Source: JANWJE01 sp044326545 (lineage in GTDB: Bacteria > Chlamydiota > Chlamydiia > Chlamydiales > Parachlamydiaceae). From it: a stretch of 64,000 bases of DNA. Of this stretch, positions 17,144 through 24,413 are shown piece after piece. A program made the position numbers and the translations under genes. The notes beneath the pieces were generated by a model. The model was not told the origin of the DNA, ran no database searches, and saw only the letters and a list, made by a program, of their open reading frames with translations. The DNA is taken from the NCBI GenBank assembly GCA_044326545.1, contig JBIRBM010000002.1:1-64000 (forward strand). The letters are read 5' to 3'. Position 1 is the first letter of the stretch. Each line of letters opens with the position of its first letter.

Positions 17144-18538
17144 CTAGGGGATGTCTTCCATTAGCTCAATGGCACGGACCATGATCTTTGTCCCTTGTTC
17201 CAATCGATCGAGACCAAAATGTTCGTTAGGGGCGTGGATCTGATCAGTCATCAGTCCTAATCCTAATAAAATTGTTTCTGCCTCAGACGCAGCTGCAAGA
17301 TCGGAGACGATCGGAATCGAAGCTCCATCAAAAATAAATTCACAAGGGGCTGAAAAAACTTCTTCGAAGGCTTTGGAGAATATTTTGACCACTTTTGCAT
17401 GGGGGCTGATATGGACTGCTTGTCCTTGCCCAGGGTGGAGATCTACTTTGATTTCAACTCCTGCAGGAGCATGTTCTTTAAGATGGTTTGCGACAAGAAG
17501 GGCGATGTCTTGAGGATTCTGATTGGGTACAAGGCGGCAAGAAATTTTAGCAAACGCTTTGGCTGGAATCACGGTTTTAAATCCTTTGCCTATATAGCCG
17601 CCCCAAATTCCATTGATCTCTAAGGAAGGGCGGGTCCATCCTCTTTCTAATGGTGAGTAAGCTAATTCTCCTCCCGTGGGATAAGCTCCTGTCTGTTGAT
17701 GGTATTCATCGCAATCAAATGCAAAAGAGATGCTTGAAGATTCTATAGCACTCATCTCTTTGACATCACGATAGAATTCGGCAATTGTGATCCGTCCTTG
17801 ATCGTCACGCAGACTCGCCAATAATTTAATCAGTGCATGGATAGGATTAGGGGCAATGCCTCCGTGGGATCCCGAATGGAGGTCGATTTCAGACCCTTTA
17901 ACTTCCACATCAAGTGTGATCACCCCACGAATTCCTAATGTTAAAGTTGGAGTACGAGCTCTTCGCAATCCTAAATCACAGATAGCTAAATAATCCGCTT
18001 TTAATTTTTCTTTTTTGCATTTAAGCAACCCCTGTAGACCGCAACTGCCAATTTCTTCTTCCCCCTCTATACACAGTTTAATATTAATTGGAAAAGATCC
18101 TTTTAATTCTTTAAGAATTTTCAGTGACTGCAGGGTATAAAAACACTGTCCTTTATTGTCTTGGGCTCCTCTTGCATAGATTTGACCATCATGCACGCTT
18201 GGTTCAAACGGGGGGGATTTCCATTCTTCTAAAGGATCAACGGGTTGAACATCATAGTGATGATAAATAAGCAGAGTCGGCTGGCTAGGACCCGCTTGCA
18301 TATTCGAGGCAAAAATCACCGCATGTCTTTCTGTTGGCCATAATTCGATTTCAAAATTGAGCGTTTTTAAGTAGTCGATCAACCAATTTGCGCAATCTTC
18401 CATTGATTGTTTGAATTCAGGTTCAGAGCTAATGCTTGGAAAGCTGAGAAAGGAGATGAATTCTTTTAACCAATCAGAGCGTCTTGCATCAAGCCATTGC
18501 TCAATATCTGAGAGAGAAAGGAGAGGACGTTGCGCCAT
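17144..18538 (-). CDS. M20-family metallopeptidase (dipeptidase/deacylase type)
   Basis: 464 residues, M20/M25/M40 zinc peptidase of the carnosinase-like subgroup. Metal-site motifs are in order: Y-H-H-Y-D-V-Q-P (near residue 92), A-R-G-A-Q-D-N-K-G (about 125), E-G-E-E-E-I-G-S (about 158) and the final H near the C-terminus (I-H-A-P-N-E-H). The dimerisation domain lies at about 205-350. It probably hydrolyses small peptides in the cytoplasm, useful for an organism living on host amino acids. AAGGA about 10 nt before the ATG supports the start. Full length, with no sign of decay. Confidence 0.9.
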   Translation of the reverse strand: MAQRPLLSLSDIEQWLDARRSDWLKEFISFLSFPSISSEPEFKQSMEDCANWLIDYLKTLNFEIELWPTERHAVIFASNMQAGPSQPTLLIYHHYDVQPVDPLEEWKSPPFEPSVHDGQIYARGAQDNKGQCFYTLQSLKILKELKGSFPINIKLCIEGEEEIGSCGLQGLLKCKKEKLKADYLAICDLGLRRARTPTLTLGIRGVITLDVEVKGSEIDLHSGSHGGIAPNPIHALIKLLASLRDDQGRITIAEFYRDVKEMSAIESSSISFAFDCDEYHQQTGAYPTGGELAYSPLERGWTRPSLEINGIWGGYIGKGFKTVIPAKAFAKISCRLVPNQNPQDIALLVANHLKEHAPAGVEIKVDLHPGQGQAVHISPHAKVVKIFSKAFEEVFSAPCEFIFDGASIPIVSDLAAASEAETILLGLGLMTDQIHAPNEHFGLDRLEQGTKIMVRAIELMEDIP

Positions 18539-18565
18539 ATTTGTTAAATTCCTTTTTTTGACTCA

Positions 18566-18592
18566 CCTTAGAACCTGTTCAGAATCTTTCAT
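18566..18592 (+). repeat. joined A/E repeat end
   Basis: ACTCACCTTAGAACCTGTTC followed by AGAATCT joins the A outer edge (CTCACCTTA) to the E end (AGAACCTGTTC). The inverted equivalent occurs at 36784-36812, so the joined form is itself repeated. Confidence 0.5.
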
Positions 18593-18760
18593 CACGATGT
18601 TTTGGATCATGATGGAAAAAAACTATTTTCTCAATAGAATTTAGCAAAAAATTCAAAAAATTTATTCATTTTTAAATAAAACTTAATTCAGATTTAAAAA
18701 ATCTGATATATTCTATTTAATATAGAAACAATTTTTTAACTAAATAAAAAAGGTTTTAAA

Positions 18761-18907
18761 ATGATTAATTTTCAGTATTTATTTGCTTTGTTGACCGCTT
18801 TTTCTTTTGTTTTTGCCGCAGAGGTTCAAGGGAAGCATGCAGCAGAAAAGACTCGCTCACGAGTTCTTAATGAAATGAGTAAATCAACGCGTTATCAATC
18901 GACATAA
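18761..18907 (+). CDS. small exported peptide (48 aa)
   Basis: A 48-codon frame. It begins M-I-N-F-Q-Y-L-F-A-L-L, a hydrophobic core ending F-V-F-A-A, followed by a charged tail (K-H-A-A-E-K-T-R-S-R-V-L). This is a textbook Sec signal peptide with a likely cut after A19 or A20, leaving a mature peptide of about 28 residues. AAAAAGG lies 7 nt before the ATG and a strongly A/T-rich leader with TATATTCTATTTAATATAG sits upstream. No homologue recognised. The combination of leader, ribosome-binding site and signal peptide makes a real gene likely despite its size. Confidence 0.55.
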   Translation: MINFQYLFALLTAFSFVFAAEVQGKHAAEKTRSRVLNEMSKSTRYQST

Positions 18908-19000
18908 ATTTTTTGAAAAGCAGTTGTCATCTTGAGCTCTTTCGACATTTGATTTGAACGGCAAAATGACGATTTTTATCGGCAAATTTTTCGTCAGTCA

Positions 19001-19065
19001 CTCACCTTATGCACCGCGAGAGCTTTCGCTTCAGTTCAAATAGCGATGCCGGTGCCTAAGGTGAG
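19001..19065. repeat. repeat family A, complete copy (65 bp) with candidate target duplication
   Basis: CTCACCTTATGCACCG on the left pairs with CGGTGCCTAAGGTGAG on the right with one mismatch. The heptamer TCAGTCA lies directly outside both ends in the same orientation, which fits a 7-bp target-site duplication. The inner sequence AGCTTTCGCTTCAG is shared with the copy at 6517. Confidence 0.7.
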
Positions 19066-19173
19066 TCAGTCAATGTCCAAAGAATCTAGACGCTGATTTG
19101 GCGTATTTATGGGTTTTTCAATCACTTTGAATCCCTATAATCACGCCAAATCACCCACTAGTGTTCTGTCAAA

Positions 19174-19899
19174 TTAATTGACTTTCATTAGAGAGGCGTC
19201 CCCTTGGTAGAGATATAACTCTGCGCCTTCGGGTTCTGCAACAAAACGAAATTCAACGTTAGCCCCCGCATCAAGGTCAAGAATTCCTTGCAAACTTTGA
19301 GTCCCTACATTCAATCCGGTTCCCAAATAGGCGACAGGAAAATTAGCCACTTGCGTACCGGATACAAAAACACCGATATAGGCAGATGGCCCGGTTTCAC
19401 CTGTAGCCCCGGTAACTCCCCCCAAAAAATTTCCTGAAATATAATAATCTCCGGAGAAAAGAGGGGTAAAAATTGTGGGATCTGTATGATTAAAATTTTT
19501 GGAGGGTTGGTTTACACTAAAAGGAATCGCTGGAAATTCATTGGGTCCTGTTGCGGGTCCAATAAATAATGTTTCTTGGAAAGCGTATCCACTAACATAA
19601 GCATTTAGACCATAATCTGGACCTGTTGCGCCCGTTGCCCCTGTTGGGCCTGTAGGACCTGTAGGACCTGTTGCACCTGTTGATCCGGTGGGACCCGTTG
19701 GTCCTTTTGGCCCAGTGGGCCCTGTTTTCCCTCTAGGCCCTCTTTTAACGTCAATATGATCATGTGAATGACCGGTTTTTAATTGATTGTTGACAGAAAT
19801 TTCTTCTGCAATATTTTCAGCGAAAGCAACACCTTCTCCTTTCATTGAAAAAAAGGCGAAAGAGCAAATGAATAATCCCATTAAGTTAAATTTTTTCAT
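19174..19899 (-). CDS. exported collagen-like protein
   Basis: 241 residues. It has a signal peptide (residues 1 to about 27, ending G-V-A-F-A), a short His/Asp segment (H-S-H-D-H), then 14 uninterrupted G-x-y triplets at residues 54-95, mostly G-P-T and G-A-T. The C-terminal domain (about 96-241) is rich in Gly, aromatic and beta-prone segments, like the trimerising heads of bacterial collagen-like proteins such as BclA. Such proteins sit on the surface as short trimeric stalks. GGAG five bases before the ATG supports the start. Thr in the third position is typical of bacterial collagen and is often glycosylated; glycosyltransferase genes lie next door, but a link is inference. Confidence 0.85.
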   Translation of the reverse strand: MKKFNLMGLFICSFAFFSMKGEGVAFAENIAEEISVNNQLKTGHSHDHIDVKRGPRGKTGPTGPKGPTGPTGSTGATGPTGPTGPTGATGATGPDYGLNAYVSGYAFQETLFIGPATGPNEFPAIPFSVNQPSKNFNHTDPTIFTPLFSGDYYISGNFLGGVTGATGETGPSAYIGVFVSGTQVANFPVAYLGTGLNVGTQSLQGILDLDAGANVEFRFVAEPEGAELYLYQGDASLMKVN

Positions 19900-20104
19900 G
19901 TTTCTCCATTTTTTTATTTTTCTTTATTGATTGCATCTGAATCGCTAAAACGCGTTCTTTAAAACGCAGCTGTGCAATAGGTATATGATGTTTGCTAAAA
20001 AAATGGAAATATTTTTATTGCTTTTTTCGATTCCCAGATTTTTATCAAAGAAGTCTTTGTCTATCAGTTCAGTTGTAAAATCTGATTGGGAAGAGGGAGA
20101 GAAT

Positions 20105-21133
20105 TTATGAGGCTTTCCATGAAAATTCCCAGAGATGAATAGCGAAAGATTCAGGTTTTATTTTTAGCGCAAGTCCATCAAAAGAGGTTAATCTTTTTGT
20201 CCAAGGCAATGGAAAAAAGTAAGAGCAGGGGAGGATTAGGACAGATGGTATTCTGTTTTCAAGAGCTTTAAAGCATGCCTTAGAAAGTGGGCCCGGCCCT
20301 GAGCGAATGTATTGTGGAATGCCTGGTGCCTCTTTTTCGGTTTGAGTATATTCCATGCATTGCCTCATCACTTCACTGTATTGGGCGGCGCCAATGATGG
20401 CACTGCCAATCAATGGAGCGTGAATTAAAAGGTCAATATGAGGGATTTCAAGGCAGCAAAAGCAGGTCAATCCTTGCGTCATTAAATCATCGAAAGCTTT
20501 TAAGCAAATCACATCTATGTCTGTATAAATTCCTCCGAATTGGTAAAGAATTTCAAAACGTAAAATATCTGATTTTTCTGCCCAATTTTTTCCTTTTAAA
20601 AAAATCTCTTCAGAACGAGGGGATGTCCAGTTGAAAGCTGCGATGTCTTCATCGGTCCAGAGTTGAATGATCCATTTAGGGTGATGTTTTTTCCACGAGT
20701 TGATGGCAATGTTAACTTCTTTAGGAGGGGGGGATCCTAGCCAAATCAGATGGATATGAGGAGGAATAGAAAAATGAGCAAAAGTATCCGATTTTATTTT
20801 TGATGATTGAAATTCTTTTAAAAAGAGTTCAAATCTTTCTTTCGTCATTTTAAGGTAATGATTTTTTAAAAATTTCTGGTTAGCTAGAGGTCGATTAGCT
20901 TGCATCGATTGCCAAAATGAAACAGGTAAAAATCCTGTTTCTGAATTTTCTAAATCATTTAGTTTTTTCAACATTTTTTCTGAATAAATAAATGGGTCGC
21001 GACTCTCTTTATTGTCACAATATCCGTTTCCAATCGCTAATGTTAGAAGAAAAATCAGACAAATGTCGAGATTCTTCATCAACCAGTGGCCATTGATCAC
21101 AATAAGAGATGTGTAGATGTTCATGTTGATCAT
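20105..21133 (-). CDS. GT32-type glycosyltransferase with DxD motif
   Basis: 342 residues. The sugar-binding DxD region is L-R-F-E-I-L-Y-Q-F-G-G-I-Y-T-D-I-D, with D205 and D207. Upstream P-P-H-I-H-L-I-W-L-G and W-x-x-H-H-P-K-W are typical of the GT32 (Gly_transf_sug, Och1-like) family. An N-terminal hydrophobic segment (about 22-38) suggests export or anchoring; an internal ATG at residue 19 would give a cleaner signal peptide. GT32 occurs in bacterial toxins and effectors as well as in eukaryotic mannosyltransferases. The donor and acceptor are unknown. It is divergent from the GT90 gene, with a 325-bp gap holding repeat E. Confidence 0.85.
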   Translation of the reverse strand: MINMNIYTSLIVINGHWLMKNLDICLIFLLTLAIGNGYCDNKESRDPFIYSEKMLKKLNDLENSETGFLPVSFWQSMQANRPLANQKFLKNHYLKMTKERFELFLKEFQSSKIKSDTFAHFSIPPHIHLIWLGSPPPKEVNIAINSWKKHHPKWIIQLWTDEDIAAFNWTSPRSEEIFLKGKNWAEKSDILRFEILYQFGGIYTDIDVICLKAFDDLMTQGLTCFCCLEIPHIDLLIHAPLIGSAIIGAAQYSEVMRQCMEYTQTEKEAPGIPQYIRSGPGPLSKACFKALENRIPSVLILPCSYFFPLPWTKRLTSFDGLALKIKPESFAIHLWEFSWKAS

Positions 21134-21190
21134 TTAATCCAGATTGAAAAATGTGAGATTGATTCTGATAATTTTAGCAAAAAAAAGCAA

Positions 21191-21389
21191 AGATTTTTTA
21201 GAACCTGTTCTCCTATATATTGACCCACTTATGATCTCTTAACGCCGTGAATGTGGCGCAGCCCACATTTCCAGATTCAGCTTCAATCAATAGATGATCA
21301 GGATGGTTTCTTGATGTGATTGATCGATCAACTCATTGATCGCAACACAGCATCCGCTTGAAAATGTTGCGGCAGGTTCTAAAAAATCT
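21191..21389. repeat. repeat family E, complete copy (199 bp, perfect 17-bp TIRs)
   Basis: AGATTTTTTAGAACCTG at 21191-21207 is perfectly inverted at 21373-21389. The interior has no frame of note. It occupies the divergent gap between the two glycosyltransferase genes. Shorter E copies lie at 6387, 18575 and 36784. Confidence 0.75.
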
Positions 21390-21458
21390 TGACATTTCGC
21401 TCAAAATTAATGATAGCTGAGCCTTATTTTCCCATTTCATACAATAAAAGAGATTCAT

Positions 21459-22544
21459 ATGCTGAATATGCATGGATTACTGATGACTTTCATGTTGATC
21501 ATCTCAAATGGATTATTTTCTGATCCTTTTCCATTTTTTGATCATCTCTATCAACGCCACGATTCTCGTCGATGGATGGATCAACGCATTCAAGAAGATC
21601 TGGCTCCTTTTAGTACAATTCAATCGGAAGACCTTGATAAAATTGAGAAAATATTAAGAAATGGGACAACGCCTTTCCTAAGAATAAAAATTGTGAATGG
21701 AAAATTTCATTATACGACTAAAGAAATGGATTTAAATAAAATTCGATTTGTTAGTTATTTTAAAAAAGTGCAAATCAAATATCGGTTTCCTGATTTGGAT
21801 GGCATTATTATTTTGTGTGACCAGTTTGACGAAATGAGAATTCAAGAGATCAATGCCCCGGTCTTTTGCATTTCTAAACTGAAATCTGATAAGAAAAACA
21901 TTTTGATTCCGGAATTGTACTATTATTCTGAATCAGAAGATAGACACGGGGTGAAAATCCCTTGGAATGAAAAGATGAATGTCGCTTTTTGGAGAGGAAA
22001 AAATACAGGTCAGTATTTAGGTTCTAGGCGATACACGTTAGACAATTGGATCTGTTTTCCTCGAACACAGCTTGTTTTACTTTCAAAACAGCTTCCGGAG
22101 CAACTTAATTGTCTCTTTTCTAGTCCTGTCCAAAAATTTTTAATGGATCCCGGAGTTGAAGAGCTCATGCGAGAGGAAGGTTTTTTTGATCGATCTGTTT
22201 CTCATTCAGAGCAAAATCAATACAAATATTTAATTGCGATCGATGGATACACGTGGCCTTCTTCACTTCGATGGCAATTATTTTCAAATTCTGTCGTATT
22301 AAAAAGTGAATCTGATTGGTTACAGTGGTTTGACGGCGCGCTTATTCCCTATAAACATTATGTTCCTTTCCATTTGGATTTATCTGATTTAAGCGAAAAG
22401 TTAGATTGGCTTGCCAAAAATGATGACTTAGCAAAAGAAATAGCACAAAACGCTCTATCGTTGGCTTTAAAGACGTTAACAGAAGAAGATTTGAACCTAT
22501 ATGTCCATAAATTGTTTGTCGCTTATGCAAAACGGATGCAATAA
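21459..22544 (+). CDS. GT90-type (CAP10/POGLUT-like) glycosyltransferase
   Basis: 361 residues with a signal peptide-like N-terminus (to about residue 22). The CAP10/GT90 pattern is clear: A-F-W-R-G-K-N-T-G near 176, then Y-L-I-A-I-D-G-Y-T-W-P-S-S-L-R-W near 257, then S-V-V-L-K-S-E and W-F-x-x-x-L-I-P-Y-x-H-Y-V-P. GT90 enzymes include the eukaryotic protein O-glucosyltransferases that modify EGF repeats, fungal capsule xylosyltransferases and some bacterial lipopolysaccharide enzymes. With an export signal it could act in the periplasm or in the host. Substrate unknown; the neighbouring GT32 suggests joint work on one glycan. ATG chosen with AAGAGA upstream. Confidence 0.85.
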   Translation: MLNMHGLLMTFMLIISNGLFSDPFPFFDHLYQRHDSRRWMDQRIQEDLAPFSTIQSEDLDKIEKILRNGTTPFLRIKIVNGKFHYTTKEMDLNKIRFVSYFKKVQIKYRFPDLDGIIILCDQFDEMRIQEINAPVFCISKLKSDKKNILIPELYYYSESEDRHGVKIPWNEKMNVAFWRGKNTGQYLGSRRYTLDNWICFPRTQLVLLSKQLPEQLNCLFSSPVQKFLMDPGVEELMREEGFFDRSVSHSEQNQYKYLIAIDGYTWPSSLRWQLFSNSVVLKSESDWLQWFDGALIPYKHYVPFHLDLSDLSEKLDWLAKNDDLAKEIAQNALSLALKTLTEEDLNLYVHKLFVAYAKRMQ

Positions 22545-22553
22545 ACAACCTAT

Positions 22554-22870
22554 TTGATTTTGCAATTTTTGAGTAAAGTGTCTTCGGCTCGGCTCAAAGA
22601 TGTTAAACAGCTTCTTACAAAAATTGCATCAAGTCTTTCAACTGAGACTTTTTTTGAGAAAAGGCTTTCTTCGGATAATGAAGAATCGATCTCTGTTTTA
22701 CAGATTTTAAAGAACACCTTGATATTCAATTTCCAAATAAAAATATCGAAAGCACTCCCTTTATTACAGGAGAGGCAACAGCCAGGATATTTGGTCACTT
22801 ATGGAGTGCCACAGGAAGTTGCGCAAAATTTTCCGAGGCCAAAACTCATTTACATCTAGATGAAAATTAA
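22554..22870 (+). pseudogene. possible frameshifted gene remnant
   Basis: One frame (22554-22859, about 101 codons) is open, and another frame is open from about 22684 to a TAA at 22868-22870. The second reads like a genuine protein end: F-I-T-G-E-A-T-A-R-I-F-G-H-L-W, then C-A-K-F-S-E-A-K-T-H-L. The first frame's 5' part and the second frame's 3' part could join through one frameshift near 22690-22710. No family recognised. It might be spacer DNA only. Confidence 0.25.
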
Positions 22871-22954
22871 AAAAAATATCAAAATAAGCATAAAACGAAA
22901 CGATCATCAAAATGAAAAATGTCAACGCTTTACACGATAAAAGGAGCGATTGTG

Positions 22955-23929
22955 ATGACCTATCCCATTGTTGATTTACATTGCGATCTTTTACTCTATT
23001 TACAAGGACACTCTCAACGAAGTCCTCATGATTTGGCCTCTAGAGCCGCTATTGGGCAATTACATATTGGGAATGTCAAACTCCAAACATTCGCAATATT
23101 TACTCAGACGAATCGAGAGTCGGTGCAAAAGGGATTTCATCAACTTCGCCTTTATCAAGATCTTCTCACCTATTATCCTATGGAAATGATCGCATTTTCA
23201 AAATGGGACCCCAATTCCTCTTTGATTTCGCTGATCATGGCAATTGAAAATGCGTCGGGATTTTGCGATGAACAAGAAGCTCTTTCTGAAGGATTCAAAC
23301 GTCTTCATGATATGATTCAATCGATTGGCAGACCTCTTTATATCAGTTTGACGTGGAATGAAGAAAATCGCTTTGGAGGAGGAGCTTCAACAAAAATCGG
23401 TTTAAAGGAAGATGGAAAACGATTATTAGAAGAATTGCACGAAAAAAAAATTGCCGTTGACCTAAGCCATGCTTCGGATCGATTAGCGTACGATATTATT
23501 GATTATATCGAAGGATGTCGCTTACAGATCCCTTTAATTGCAAGTCATTCGAATGCTCGATCGATTCGATCGGTTCCCCGCAATCTTCCGGATGAACTTG
23601 CTGTGGAAATTTTTCGACGACAAGGTGTGATCGGATTAAATTTATGCTGGAATTTCGTCGGGGTAAAAGAGGAAGATATCGTCAAACATATTGCGCATTG
23701 GCTCGAGCTTGGAGGTGAAAACTCTATTGCATTTGGAGCAGACTTCTTTTATGAAGGGGATGTTCCCTCAAGCCTTCGCCATGGTCATGATGTATTTTTT
23801 CCAAATTATCAAGATGCCTCGTGCTACGGCAAACTGTTGAATTTTTTGCAAAAAGAGCTCAGGTTAACATCCATTCTTTTAGAAAAATTAGCCTATCAAA
23901 ATGCTTTAAATTTCATTAATTTGGGCTAA
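22955..23929 (+). CDS. M19 membrane-dipeptidase-type zinc peptidase
   Basis: 324 residues, renal dipeptidase family (M19), which cleaves dipeptides including some with D-residues. Zinc-site features are V-D-L-H-C-D (H9, D11), the bridging Glu in A-I-E-N-A-S-G, D-L-S-H-A-S-D, A-S-H-S-N-A-R-S-I and F-G-A-D-F at the end. No signal peptide is seen, so it is probably cytoplasmic. The ATG at 22955 has AAAGGAG 8 nt upstream; an ATG 12 codons earlier is open but lacks such a site. It could recycle host or peptidoglycan-derived dipeptides. Confidence 0.9.
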   Translation: MTYPIVDLHCDLLLYLQGHSQRSPHDLASRAAIGQLHIGNVKLQTFAIFTQTNRESVQKGFHQLRLYQDLLTYYPMEMIAFSKWDPNSSLISLIMAIENASGFCDEQEALSEGFKRLHDMIQSIGRPLYISLTWNEENRFGGGASTKIGLKEDGKRLLEELHEKKIAVDLSHASDRLAYDIIDYIEGCRLQIPLIASHSNARSIRSVPRNLPDELAVEIFRRQGVIGLNLCWNFVGVKEEDIVKHIAHWLELGGENSIAFGADFFYEGDVPSSLRHGHDVFFPNYQDASCYGKLLNFLQKELRLTSILLEKLAYQNALNFINLG

Positions 23930-23983
23930 GCCAAATTGCTCTCCTTCTGCCTAAGGATGAGCTCCTAAGTTGAAAACCTCCAG

Positions 23984-24010
23984 GGTTCGCCCACTGAAGG
24001 TGGCTGAACC
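23984..24010 (+). terminator. hairpin followed by a short T run
   Basis: GGTTCGCCCAC and GTGGCTGAACC pair imperfectly around a TGAAG loop and are followed by TCGTTTT. It is positioned 55 bp after the M19 stop and fits an intrinsic terminator. The rest of the 484-bp gap to the next gene holds repeat A (24231-24395) and no gene. Confidence 0.45.
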
Positions 24011-24230
24011 TCGTTTTGACAACCTGTTCAATTTTTTTATCTTGTTTGCTCTAAAAATCCGATTTAGGTTATAGAAAATCGAAACGGACTCTTCCACATA
24101 TTTTTTCTTAATCGGGATAGAAAAATCACGATTTATCTACGCTATTTCTTGCAAATCGTATGACGCACCAAGAGTTTCTCCTTTACTTCCAATAACGTTT
24201 TTGGTGGATGAAGCTGAGTCATTTAAATCA

Positions 24231-24395
24231 CTCACCTTACGCACCACGAGTGCAATTTGAACTGAGCAAAAGTCTTGAGCGCGAAAGCTTGGCAAAGAGG
24301 GCAATATCGACAAGAGCGATTGCTCCCTTTGCGAAGCTTTCAACCGCGAGAGTTTTCGCGTCAGCCCAAATTCCACTCCTGGTGCGTAAGGTGAG
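24231..24395. repeat. repeat family A, 165-bp nested palindrome
   Basis: Outer arms CTCACCTTACGCACCA and TGGTGCGTAAGGTGAG are perfect; homology continues about 38 bp inward. A second pair lies inside (GAAAGCTT...CAAAG and CTTTG...AAGCTTTC). The whole element can fold on itself. It ends 18 bp before the ATG of the 9.1-kb glucan synthase gene. Confidence 0.75.
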
Positions 24396-24413
24396 TCAAT
24401 CAGGAGTCAAAAA

